Below are positions 25,001 to 34,682 of a DNA stretch of 64,000 nt, piece after piece (position 1 is the first letter of the stretch; each line of letters begins with the position of its first letter). The stretch comes from Terebella lapidaria (lineage: Eukaryota > Annelida > Polychaeta > Terebellida > Terebellidae), in contig OX424562.1 in the NCBI GenBank assembly GCA_949152475.1, positions 22,816,209 to 22,880,208 on the forward strand. The letters run 5' to 3'. Below the pieces are notes generated by a model. That model was not told where the DNA came from and made no database searches. It worked only from the letters and a program-made list of their open reading frames with translations. The position numbers and the translations under genes were made by a program.

Positions 25001-25467
25001 CAACTCTATAGACGGTAGCAATAGAACGTTCAGTTTGATATGGTACAGTGTAGACTCCAGACATCACGCTACTATGTCACATTTCATATTTTATATGAGC
25101 TCGTATACACTCAATTGAATAACAACTTGAAAATGTAATGATTTTTAGTTCCAAACACATTGTAGAAATTAGTGACTACCCATGCGTTTAGAGGCAATCC
25201 AAGAACATTACAATACAATATTGTAACTATAACATGGATACTACCATATAAAATTGCAGGCCTATTAATTATTGAGATTGTCGGCCTTAACTTTTCAATG
25301 TGATTGCTTACCAACCAGGTGGGAATGACAAGACCCAGCTGTATATTGGCTGGGGACACCACATCCTCAACCCGTACGTCATAGGCTTCCTGCTCGTCTG
25401 GCAGATCCTCATCACCATCATCTTCATCGCCTACATCATCACCAGAGCATGCCGGTCACGTAATTGA
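16023..25467 (+). CDS. Membrane-anchored collagen-like protein, gene B (4 exons, 251 aa)
   Basis: Exons are 16023-16062, 23386-23429, 23579-24101 and 25319-25467, each the same length as in gene A and with matching phases. The signal peptide starts [13 protein letters not shown]. Exon 3 encodes 50 Gly-X-Y triplets with the same two breaks as gene A (AIAS-GP and S-GS), ending [15 protein letters not shown]. Exon 4 encodes the membrane helix ([18 protein letters not shown]) and tail RACRSRN. The first two collagen blocks differ much from gene A, whereas the last block and exon 4 are almost identical. Intron 1 is 7.3 kb and filled with nested mobile elements, yet the splice sites are intact. The likely role is a cell-surface collagen trimer, perhaps pairing with product A; this is an inference. 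Confidence 0.88.
16560..18357. repeat. 147-bp satellite array, diverged monomers
   Basis: Monomers are anchored by GCGTCGTAGAGCGAAACGG, in opposite orientation to the array in gene A. They are more diverged than those in gene A, and two subtypes alternate (AACTTTGACCTTGACCCGAA versus AACTTGGCCCTGGGCCAAA). The last monomers near 18040-18110 and 18300-18357 repeat as a pair. Confidence 0.9.
18358..20818 (-). mobile_element. 5'-truncated LINE (CR1/jockey-like) inserted in the satellite
   Basis: A 5-bp target duplication, CATGT, flanks the element (18353-18357 and 20819-20823); without it the satellite monomer reads through cleanly. On the minus strand the order is the reverse-transcriptase frame, a 3' UTR of about 400 bp, and a terminal (ACT)n microsatellite tail (18358-18372) instead of poly-A, as in CR1/L2-type LINEs. 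The endonuclease region is absent, consistent with 5' truncation at insertion. Confidence 0.88.
18773..20821 (-). CDS. LINE ORF2 fragment: reverse transcriptase and C-terminus
   Basis: The frame runs over 680 codons without a stop. Visible motifs in order are the template-binding region [19 protein letters not shown], the first catalytic Asp block [26 protein letters not shown], and the catalytic [10 protein letters not shown] box (FADD in place of YADD). The C-terminus carries the usual LINE segment ([23 protein letters not shown] in part). The apparent start ATG lies in the duplicated target site and is not the native start; the endonuclease and the N-terminal part of ORF2 are missing. It belongs to the CR1/jockey superfamily; the exact clade is uncertain. 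An open frame of this length argues for a recent insertion. Confidence 0.9.
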   Translation of the reverse strand: MHMLMESVDMFAPEKEIKIPTKYIIREKWVTPELITVMRKRDKLFKKYLKTRCNKDHEKFLNQRNMYNKLKKQLKESYYNDLLNEYKGDMRKTWDIMNQLLGRKQTGNGISNVFNIDGCDVSDAETISNEFCKYFTDVGKLLGDQIPKSKNSFTEYMSNNPNNKSMYLYPVTEEEISDLITVLKNKRSSGFDGITSILLKQIKNSIIKPLTVIINKSLETGKVPSKMKLAKIIPLYKSKDKKLFSNYRPVSLLPCISKLLEKVMHKRLYNFLSSSKILYNSQYGFRPNHSTINAVTELNYNILNAFENNEYVLSVFLDLSKAFDTIDHKILLAKLAHYGIRGVALEWFKSYLEDRLQYVQINNRKSNTHIMKCGVPQGSVLGSLLFILYSNDLPQNLNSSQSILFADDTTIFSHAKDIQQLYLSMNTELQTLNDWFRANKLSLNTSKTYSIFFSRKGHDIGQYNFQLVLNNDVISTVNETKFLGIIVDKHLEWGPHISMCRKKITTGLYILNSLKRSFSVNLLTTIYYCMVHPHLTYGILLWGTAAKRYFDQLNILQKKSLRAIHKARYNDHTLPLFLQSKILRIYDLFTYHLLQFMYAYSRELLPPPLQSMYDRNSEIHAYNTRQSINPHHLAFKTNVYGKSFFVKGPDSWQQLPTDIKESRSKQVFKRKLKQYLFTLYSN
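20916..23133 (+). mobile_element. Inner Helentron-like satellite element
   Basis: The 5' hairpin (20916-20938, GGGCATTTCGG with perfect complement) is followed by TTATGGTTTTGTC and a T-run, a body with CCGATCAATAACTC-type motifs, and about eleven satellite monomers of about 148 bp (21290-22980). It ends with an inverted CGAAATGCCC (23094-23103), a CAAGGC/GCCTTG hairpin (23104-23123) and ACGTCTAG. Its monomers are a distinct subfamily (GGAGCTCAATTTCGGCC, ACTAGTCTAG) from those of the outer element. Satellite sequence resumes on both sides, showing insertion into the outer copy. Confidence 0.72.
21290..22980. repeat. ~148-bp satellite array, ACTAGT subfamily
   Basis: Monomers repeat GTGCGTCGTAGAGCGAAACG every 147-149 bp (for example at about 21629 and 21778). 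The open frames here, with the recurring peptide [20 protein letters not shown], exist because one frame of a monomer lacks stops. They are not genes. Confidence 0.93.
24102..25318 (+). other. Intron 3 of collagen gene B
   Basis: The intron contains a pure C run of 21 bases (24380-24400), a short ATCGCAAGAACG repeat (about 24450-24480) and a fragment resembling satellite-element flanks (GAATTTGGATGACTTTCAGAG, 24561 onward in part). There is no large element, unlike intron 3 of gene A. The last 20 bases before the acceptor match gene A. Confidence 0.7.
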
Positions 25468-25743
25468 GTGACGTCATCACACCACGTGACGGCCGCCCGG
25501 GCTGACGACTCGTACATGTCGAGCTCATGAGAACCGTGGAGTTTTTTTTCTAATTTGATTATCGTACATTACTCTACCCAATATCTGTTTTGACGAAGGC
25601 GATGTGATGATATCTTTATCAACTGAATAATAATATGTATAACATGTGTGTATGCAAGCTATTGAGATTCCTCCAGTTTGTAGGGTATCAATCTGTGAAG
25701 AACATAGGACAGTTTCGATCTAGATCTAGCTGCTGATCAATCC

Positions 25744-25771
25744 AATAAATGATTATTTATTCTAGAATAAA
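25744..25771 (+). terminator. Polyadenylation signals of collagen gene B
   Basis: There are two AATAAA hexamers (25744-25749 and 25766-25771), about 280-300 bases after the stop codon. Confidence 0.55.
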
Positions 25772-26059
25772 TGTACACCCTCTTGTACCTACATGCATGT
25801 TTGTATCATTGCGTGTTCACAGAGTTCTGTCGATGGAGTGAAGCCATGCAATTTAAACTAATACTTCAGGCTTGAGAAACGTAACAGAGGGTTGTTCAAC
25901 CTAGTCGAGGGCGGCAGGGGTTTCTGTGTTTCAAATCATACGAGAAACGTCTCAGCGGTTACCGGTTGTGGTTTAACCATAGACCTAAAGCAGATTTAGG
26001 TCTAGGGTTTAACATACACCATTTATTAAACACCTGCGGCAACATTACAAGTATGGTTT

Positions 26060-26330
26060 AAATTGAGCCAAAGCAAGACAACCTGCAGCAGCGCGAGCAA
26101 AAATTAGGTCAAACTTGAGGTCAGATTTGAAAAAAAAAACCACAGAATAGTATGCCTATATATATCCTTCAATCTCTTTATTATGATTCAAATATCATAC
26201 ATGTGTGGATTGTAACATTCCAGGGTTTTATTAGATAGATATGAAGTGAATTACGATGTTACATAAATCGAAATTCTGTGAGGAAAAGAGGGGGGCGGGG
26301 GCTCTACTATTAGGATCAATGGTAACAATG
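26060..26330 (+). repeat. Dispersed ~260-bp repeat, copy 1
   Basis: It starts GAGCCAAAGCAAGAC and passes through CTGCAGCAGCGC, TATTATGATTCAAATA and TGTGGATTG, ending in a G-rich GGCG stretch followed by CTACTATTAGGA. A second copy in the same orientation lies in intron 26 of LRRK1 (about 48160-48410). I see no coding content and no clear terminal repeats; the class is unknown (SINE-like or MITE-derived). Confidence 0.65.
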
Positions 26331-26539
26331 TCAATAGTGAGTACAAAATTTGCTCGTTCGAATAACTAAGTTAATTTTAAATACTCAGGTTGATTTGAGG
26401 TCAAGCTCAAGGTCATCAAAAAATCTGCCATAAGAACTTTTGCGGTAAACGCTTGTACTGAAAAATTTGATGTCAAAACAAACAAAAAACCGTCGATACA
26501 TGATAAAACCTGCAGAATTAAACATAGGATCTGATTCCC

Positions 26540-28315
26540 ATCAAATATCATCATCCATCAAATATCTACATTGAATCTGACAAAGGAAGAGGAGTGCTAC
26601 TGTACATAAACAAGATCATGGAAATAAAGGAAACCCAAATGAATACACAATTTGAAGCATCGATTTATGCAGAGGTCAAACTAAACAATCGGGACACACT
26701 CCTAATAGGCTTGATATACAGATCCCCATCAAACCTTGACCCCGAAAGACAATCAATTGCGACATTTGATGACGGAAGCTGCAACAAAAAGATACACCCA
26801 TATTTTAATAATAGGCGACTTCAACTATCCAAGAATAAACTGGCAGACAATGGACACAACTGGAAACTCGACAAATACTGATCAAATACTGATGAATATA
26901 GTTTCTTGAATGCATTCAGGACTCATCCATATACCAGTACATAGAACAGTCGACAAGATGGCGAGGAACAAGCAATCCACATATACTGGAAACTGGACCT
27001 GATCCTCATTAATGAAAAACACATGATAGAAAATTTGGAACTACAAACATGCTTGGAAAAGGAGACCATTGTGTATCCCCTTCAACTATTTCTGCCACAC
27101 AATGTCCAGGAATGTGAACAGAAAAATCAGATGCTACAATAAAGGAAACTATGCACAGATAAATGAAGATATCGACAACTGGAATTGGGAAAAACTGCTG
27201 AAACAAACGGACGATATCCATGAAATGTGGGAGAAATGCAAAGAAATAATATGTGCATCTGGAGACCAGCATATATCGACTATAACCAGGAAATCCACAC
27301 AGTCGAGAACACGGACATTTCCTATTGATGCAGATACCTTAGAGAAAATAAAAATCAAGAACATTTTGTCTAGGAAGGCCATCAGAACGAAAGATCCAGA
27401 ACGAAAGATCCAGCACGTAATCGAGTAAAAAAATACTGCAACAGACTGCCGAAGAAATTTGAAACTGACACTGTACATACTAAACGCTAAAACAAAGCCC
27501 AAAAATATGGCATTACATCAGATTTAAATCGAAAACACGAAAATCTTCTTAATATTCATTAACGATTTATACAAGACAGCATACTCCAAGATTACCTAAA
27601 CAGGATGATGGAATGGAGTGAGAACTGGTTAATAAGGCTCCACCCAGAAAAAATGCAAACACATAGAAATTAGCAGGAACATGGACTCGGCAACAACTCT
27701 TGAACAAGTTAAACAAGAAAACGATATACTATAGTAACCTTGGTCCTTCGAGCAACACATGGGAGAAAAGGTGAACAATACGAAGATAGTTCCAGTACCT
27801 GAATAAAAAAAAACCTTCCTGCCATTGAACAAGGCATTAGTAAGATCTCACCTGGACTGTGCAAGTTCGAAGTGGGCACCGACGTTAATGAAGCAAATAG
27901 ACATGATCGAAGGGGTACAACGTAGAGCAACAAAGCAAACTCCTGGCTTGAAAAGCCTGTCCTATCCAGAGCGACTTAGAAAACTAAAACTGCCAACCCT
28001 TGGATATATGCGCACAAGAGGGGATATGATTGAAGTGTATAAAATCTTAGCAGGGGTCTATGATACAGATGCAACACATACTGTATTCTACACCTATGGA
28101 AGGACATAGCACCTAGATCAAGCCTCAGAGAAAAAACACTGAAAATACACCCCAAGCCAGCAAACTCTTTCGCACCAAGGAGCAACTCTTTCGCACTTCG
28201 GGTGGCAAGAACTCGGAACCACCTACCTGAAAAGTTCACATCGTCAAAAACAGTCAGTTGTTTCAAAAACCGACTGGATCGCCACTGGGAAAATCAGAAT
28301 TTAAAATATAATGAT
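26540..28315 (+). pseudogene. Decayed LINE (CR1-like), reverse-transcriptase core deleted
   Basis: From 26570 the translation gives an endonuclease-domain segment (RGVLLYINK, then NNRDTLLIGLIYRSPSNLD). A linker segment follows at 27069-27428. Near 27550-27650 comes a late RT segment (DYLNRMMEWSENW, then IRLHPEK), and 27825-28300 carries the LINE C-terminus (RSHLDCASSKWAP, EGVQRRATK, LKLPTLGYMRTRGDMIEVYK, FKNRLDRHWENQ). Frames change several times, and the RT catalytic core between about 27500 and 27545 is missing. It is in a different orientation and from a different subfamily than the LINE at 18358. Confidence 0.85.
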
Positions 28316-28350
28316 TATAGGGCCACCATCTGTACAATCGGATGTGATAG

Positions 28351-29668
28351 CAAAAAAATTAGCCCAAGGGGTTAAGAAAGGTTTCCAGACAATATATATT
28401 TTGGATATTAGACTTTTGTCTCATGACCTTGAAAATAAGATCAATGGTCAATTCAAGGTCATGAGAATATTCAGCATATATCATTTCTAGTATGACCTCA
28501 ACTGATTCCAAAGCTGTAAAGTCGGAAATGAGTGAGATATTACCTATTTTGTGATTTAACCTTGAGAATGAGGTCAAAGGTCAAGTTCAAGGTCATGATA
28601 ATATTCAGCAAATATCATTTCCTCTATGTTCGCAATTGATTCATGAGCTGTGAAGTTGATAATAAGCGAAATATTAGCCAGTTGGTTCTCTGACTACGAA
28701 AATGAGGTCAAAGGTCAAATTCAAGGTCACCAAATTATTTTGTATATATCTATCCTATATGTTCACTATGGATTCCTAAGCTGTAAAGTCGATTATATGC
28801 GAGATACAAGCCATTTTGTGCTCTGACCTTGAAAATAAGTTCAAGGTCAAATTCAAGGTCATCAAAATATTCAGTGAATATTATTTTCCACATGTCCACA
28901 ATTGGTTCCCAAGCTATAAATTTAATAGAGAAGCAAGATATTAGCCAGTGTGTCTTTTGACCTTGAAAATGAGGTCAAAGGTCGAATTCAAGGCCATGGC
29001 AATATTCAGCATATATCATTTTCTATATGTTCATAATTGATTCCTAAGTTGTAAAATCGACAATAAGCGAGATATTAGCCAGTTTGTCCTGTTACCTTGA
29101 AAACTGGGTCAAAGGTCAAATTCAAGGTCATGACAATATTCAGAATATATAATTTCCTATATGTTCATAATTGATTCCAAAGTTGTAAAGTCGATCAGAA
29201 GTGAGATATTGACCATTTGGTCCTGTGCGCTTGGGAATTAAGTCAGATGTCAAATTCAAGATAATGAGAATATTCAGCATATATCATTTCCTATACGCCA
29301 CAATTGATTCCTAATCTCTAATCTCAATATTAAGTGAGATATTAGGCAAACTGTGTCCCATTATACAGCATAGGAGAATTTAACATGGGAAAGTCCCATT
29401 TGGGCCGAGTTTGGGCCCAAAATCGCCCACTTCGAGCGATTCAAGGGTAACGAAACCTATACACGTCACAGGGGTACATATGAGGAGTGTGATGCATCAA
29501 TGAGGAAACGACCGTCAAAGTCCAAACTTGGCCGTTTTTCGTCAAATATGGCCACCGTATTGAAGAAATGGCGAAAATAAAAAAACTGAAAAATATCTCT
29601 CTCTCGAAATATTTTCAGGCACTTTTGTGCAAAATTTCAGAAAGATTCGATGGTAAACATTCAAGATA
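28351..29668 (-). mobile_element. Reversed GGTTACC-type element, 5' end lost
   Basis: The reversed 3' end (TTAGCCCAAGGGGTTAAG, GGTTTCC) is followed by about eight tandem units of about 134 bp (AGGTCAAAGGTCAAATTCAA, GCATATATCATTTCC), then the conserved body (CATGGGAAAGTCCCATTTGG in part, GGCCGTTTTTCG). The terminal 5' hairpin is absent; the next copy begins directly. Confidence 0.78.
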
Positions 29669-30178
29669 AAAAAAAGCTCAAGGGCTAAGAAAGGTTACCG
29701 GACAATATATATTTTAGATATTAGCCGATTGTCCCGTGACCTTTGAAATAAGGTCATTGGTGAATTCAAGGTCACGAGAATGTTCAGCATATATCATTTC
29801 TAGTATGTCCACAATTGATTAGTAAGCTGTGAGGTCCATAATAGGTGAGATGTTAGCTATTTTGTTATCTGACCTTGAAAATGAGGTCAAAGGTCAAGTT
29901 CAAAATCATGGGAATATTCAGCATATATTCATTTCCACTATGTTCACAATTGATACATAAGCTCGAAAATCGATAATTAGTGAGATATTAGTCATTCTGT
30001 CCTGTGACGTTGAAATTTAGGCCAAAGGTCAAATTCAAGGTCATGAAAATAATCTGTATATATAATTTCCTATATGTTCATAATTGATTCCTAAGATGTA
30101 AAGTCGATCAGAAGCGAGATATTGGCCATTTTGTCCTGTGACCTTGAAAATTTCTGTATATATAATGTTCATAAATGA
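29669..30178 (-). mobile_element. Truncated reversed GGTTACC-type element
   Basis: It opens with CTCAAGGGCTAAG and GGTTACCGG, the reversed 3' end, then carries about four 134-bp units. It breaks off exactly where the inverted-repeat element at 30179 starts. Confidence 0.75.
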
Positions 30179-30417
30179 TGAAATATCCCAACTTGAAAAC
30201 GCGAACCAGATTTTGACAACTTTACACATCTCATGGGCGCATCCAGTTTTCCAGCTGTATTGACCTCACAATTCACTTCTCATTAGTCATTATCTGAGAT
30301 CGAGTTGTGGCGCCACCAAGCGAATTCGATGTCATACTATTGGGAAACTGGATAAACCCATGGCCCAGCCAAGAGCTTGTCAAAATCAGGTTCGCGTTTT
30401 CAAGTTGGGATATTTCA
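30179..30417. mobile_element. MITE with 41-bp terminal inverted repeats
   Basis: Ends are TGAAATATCCCAACTTGAAA at 30179 and its complement ending at 30417. The arms pair over 41 bases with one mismatch (30179-30219 and 30377-30417). The 157-bp interior has no frame. No clear target duplication is visible. It is a non-autonomous DNA transposon of unknown superfamily. Confidence 0.82.
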
Positions 30418-30637
30418 GTGATAAAGTCATTGATTGTTTGTCAAATATGTATCCCCTATGTCCTCTCGGTAAATAGATGAGGCATGGAAGGTACAGTTGT
30501 GGAAGATTTTGATTTATAAGTTGAAAAAATGTACAAAGGATCTCCGTCCCGAGGGTGAATGACAGCCATCTCAGACGCTCCGCGTCGCTCAGGCTGCTGT
30601 AGTCTGATGGAGATGATCCATAGGAGCCTGAATCAGA

Positions 30638-30730
30638 AACATACTATACTATACTATACTATACTATACTATACTATACTATACTATACTATACTATACT
30701 ATACTATACTATACTATACTATACTATAGC
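30638..30730. repeat. (ACTAT)n pentanucleotide microsatellite
   Basis: About 17 copies of ACTAT are followed by an interrupted tail to about 30775. The flank AATCAGAAACAT occurs on both sides of the interruption, showing a local duplication. Confidence 0.95.
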
Positions 30731-32303
30731 CAACTATATTGTACTATACTATAAATCAGAAACATGCTATACTATAATATCATAAAATATGTCTGGATGA
30801 GAAACAAAACATTCTTGAGTAATAGGCCTATGAAAAGGTCTTGAGCAACAGTCTTGAGTAAATTGAAGCATTTCTTTTCCTTCAAAACGAAGTTTTATAT
30901 TTTTTAGGCAAGAAGCGGGTGCAGTCAACAAAGGCTGTCGTTTGGCTCTCCCGACCATCCTCGCTATTTCTATAGGTTGAATAGAGGTACGCTAGCACCT
31001 ATGCCTACTGCTGGAGCTACTTAAAGCTGAAAATATGCTATATAAAGGGATACCGTACAATGCCTTCGAGCTTCTGAAACATCCCCTGAACCTTTGGTGC
31101 TTACTGGTGACGTAAGCGTGGCATCGATTTGAGGGTGTAAATCGATGAAGCGTTGCCTTTGGCCTAGGCCGACCGGGGGAGTTTTGGTCTTTTTTTCTTT
31201 TTTCTTGTGTGTGTATGCCTATCTTTTTGCAGTTGTTTTATTACATTTTGGAGTATTTTACCAACTGGTTTTGTGCGGTCGTATAAAAGGCGGGGGCGAT
31301 TGGCTTACTGTGTGGCATATTCAACAGACCATGGAGGCACCTCGTCTCAAAGTCCGTATATAATGCACTTGGTTATGTACTATTTTTGACGAATGAAGCT
31401 ATACCATAACATTTTTGGCATATTGGTAGAATGCAGGGTGTGAAGAGATGGGTGACATTCTCATGAAATATGTTGTATTTCCACAGTATGAATAGGATCA
31501 CCATTGAAAGTCCAATTGTAGGCCTACATGTACACGCTATATTACATGTATGTCCCCCTATCGATATGTGATGAGCATTAGTAACATTACATACTATCGA
31601 TAATGAGTGAGCACTGTTCTACAACACATGAGTACAAACTTTTCCCCCACCACCCCGTCCATCGGCGCGTACTGCAGAAATGGTTTTAGCCTACCTCTTG
31701 GCCGTTATACAGCCGACTGCCTTTGGCCTAGTCCTGGGAGGCCTGTCACAGCTTTAAATGTCAGACTTATCTATTTACGGCATATTTACAGCTTTAAATG
31801 TCAGATTATAGGTCAGGCCGTCCGCTGACAGTTCTAAGTCACACTGCAAGTCGCAGTACGCAGGTCGCAGTACGTAGCTCGCGGTTTGTGATGGGAATTC
31901 CATATAAGCGAGACCAAATTAGTTGTCGGTGTTTATAAACAGGAAGGAATCTGGAAACCGAAACAAACAAAATTTCCAGATCGTGATGTACGGAAGCGAA
32001 GGCGTGGCAGAAGTGTGTTGAGCCCGATATTACCAATTTATTTGTAAGATAACAAAACATCACACCGTACCGTAGCTATTCTACTCGAATATAATGGAAA
32101 TCATAGGCATACAGAAGGTAAATTTCGAGTCCTAAGCAGCTAAGTAACCTGTTTTAATCTGATAATAAGTAACCCTGTGAGTGTGACTCCTTTGCATCTG
32201 TGCTGCATCTGTGCATTAAAAGGGCTAATGGAACCTTTTCAGTTTACTCTGTTATTTGTTCTACCGAATGCTAGACGGTTCACTGCCTATAGACACAGTC
32301 CAA

Positions 32304-32562
32304 CCAAAGATTTTCTATACCAAGATAGCCCACTCAGGCCTGACTCAGGCCAAAACAGCAGCGAACAATCCCTCTAGCGGTCAGACTGAGGAATTACTAC
32401 ATTTGCGATTTTATGAATGGATATTTGTGACCAAAACGTCATTTTTATTTCACTATTGGAAATATGTCCAACTTTCAGTCTCACCGCCAGGATCGACACT
32501 GTTCAAAAATGTTCGCTTCCGTTTTGGCCTGAGTGGACTATCTTGGTATAGAAAATTTTGGT
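32304..32562. mobile_element. MITE-like inverted-repeat element
   Basis: The left arm (from CCAAAGATTTTCTATACC at 32304 through CAAGATAGCCCACTCAGGCC and CAGGCCAAAAC) is the approximate complement of 32505-32562. The arms are 70-80 bases with scattered mismatches. The interior is non-coding. Confidence 0.7.
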
Positions 32563-34088
32563 CCAACCCACCGCCTCATCGAGCCCACATAGGGCCTACC
32601 GATGCATGTGCAAACACGTATATTTAGGCCTAGTATACACAGATACATGTAGATACATATAGAGTCTATAGCCTATTTTTTTAATGGAAATGAGTGAACA
32701 TCGCTCACAATGTTTTAATGAAAATGTGCGAACATCGCTCTCAATGTCACGGTCCTAGATCTTGTCAAGAGGTCAGCACCTGGCCACCGTATTGTCAAAC
32801 TGTCATCATGCCTGTAAATTGTGTGCAATGAACTCCGATTTTCATCTGTTGCCAATGAAGTCTATATTTTCTATATTTCTTGTTTGTTTCTCAATAGCGG
32901 TGCCCATAGTGTTCAGATTATGTTCGTTCTCTGCCATCAAGCTTCCAGTGGATGTCACATCCTATACCTATAAGCCAGTTCGGAAATGTTTCTAGTTCAG
33001 GTCTAGTGGTATAAACCAATCGTTTGTACACACTATGTTCAAACGAGAGTTACGCGGTAAGCTCGAAGTAAACAAAGTATTTAGTACTGTACAGGTGAAA
33101 TCGAGTAGAGTGTCAGTGACAGAGAATCGACAATGGTAGCGTGACAACACGGGTTGGCTTTATACCACTTGAAGCCGACCAACTTCAGGTGACCTGAGCT
33201 GAAAACATTTCCGAACTCGGGTATTCTCCATCATCGTAACTTATTAGTAGCCTATTGACAAAAGGTGTCGCCTGAGACGCAGCAAGTCACCAGCCTAACT
33301 AATTGCACTTCACACCGCCCGCAGTAGCCCTGGCCTGCTGCATCAAAACTGGCGGTGAATTGTCTCGTCAAAACTGGAGGTGAATCATCCGAGCGGTGAA
33401 CCGTCCTGTTACCGTTCTACCAAACCAAATTTACATATTGTAAACGTATAAAATTTCGCATGTATCAATGTTCGCGTTTTCAACACCTCAACATGTTCGC
33501 GTGGATTTAAGTTCGTGACTGTTGTGAATGATCGGCCCCCCAATTGAATAACCGTGTATTCGGATGTATTTATTTTCGCGATTTTTTTTTTTCAAACGCG
33601 AAATTCGCGAAATTAATACATCGCAAAATTTCATATGTTTACAGTAGTTCAGAAAAGACTCCGGATCACATGGATATGAAATACTTTATGCTGGATACCA
33701 AAATAAGTAGATCTATGTTAAATTATTGACATCACTGTTTTTGGGTACTAATTTTCTGGTAAACATGACATCATTTTGCTGTTTTTACTGCCATAATTTA
33801 CGTCATTGTTGATTACCGAAGATATCCGCTAGTGATTCGGCACCAAAAATTTACCCCAAGCACAATGCAGGCCCCTGTTGAATCAGTATATAAAAGATGC
33901 CCCATTGTAGATGTGCTACCGATACTGCTTTCCTCATTTCAGGCTTTTGCTAATGGTTACAGCCTACAGGCCACCGTGAGTGAATAAAGCAAGGCCTACA
34001 CTATGGGACAGTCATTAATCCATGGCTGCCCTGTAACTGTTAAACTCATTGTCTCATTTCTCATTGTGGCTCCCTTGATCACTCCTAA

Positions 34089-34332
34089 GGCCTATTTCAC
34101 TAAGATCATAAAGATCTTGTTTGCAGCCAAATCCTCGTTAAATTCCAGAATGCTCGTTAATAACGAGCGTCTTTCGATCACTCCGATTTCCATCGTCAGA
34201 AATGTTTGTTGTATCTATTAACATGATTAATAACAATATGTTTTCATAGTTATTTTTATGTTTTTATTTCCATCCTTAAAAACTTCAACGAGGACTTTAT
34301 ATAACGAGCTCGCTATCTTAGTGAAACAGGCC
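34089..34332. mobile_element. MITE-like element with GGCCTRTTTCACTAAGAT ends
   Basis: GGCCTATTTCACTAAGAT at 34089 and the complement ATCTTAGTGAAACAGGCC ending 34332 form the termini. Inner complementary parts include TCCTCGTT/AACGAGGA. It is about 244 bp and non-coding. Confidence 0.72.
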
Positions 34333-34682
34333 CCTGGATCTGTAGAATTGTTGGCTTTTCATTTTCCTGAAATGGGTCGTCCTACGGTACTATATAACTA
34401 GGCAAATGTCTCATATCAACAGGTTAAGTCCACGGAGAGCCACAACGGAGCTGGGCATCAAATTGTAAAGTGGTTCAATGGATTTTGACGAACGAAATTG
34501 TATCTGGCAATGTCTGCCAGAAAGCTTGAGCTGCCATATGATAACCACACAACTTCATGTTCTCTCTGAAATTATGTTATCATGTCTTTTTAGCACTCAT
34601 TTCATATACATTTAGACTTTTGTTCTTCACAAATTTCAGTAAGCATCTTCTCCATAGTGCTGTGCAGTGATTCAGTGCAGCA

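Larger units (their letters stand above)
30780..34680. other. Spacer upstream of LRRK1
   Basis: No exon with a recognisable product was found. Open frames at 31145-31389 and 32256-32627 have no domain; the latter crosses an inverted-repeat element. TATA-like strings occur at 31282 (TATAAAAGG followed by CGGGGGCG) and 33888 (TATATAAAAG), but no gene could be tied to either. A 3' splice site (ATTTCAG, ending 34639) lies 43 bases before the LRRK1 ATG, so a 5' non-coding exon of LRRK1 probably lies somewhere in this stretch. Confidence 0.5.

Noticed and set aside
31282-31298. TATA box plus GC-rich string as a promoter
   Set aside because: No exon or open frame with support follows within a reasonable distance, so it is left as a note only.
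32256-32627. 123-codon open frame upstream of LRRK1
   Set aside because: It crosses both arms of an inverted-repeat element and resembles no protein family.
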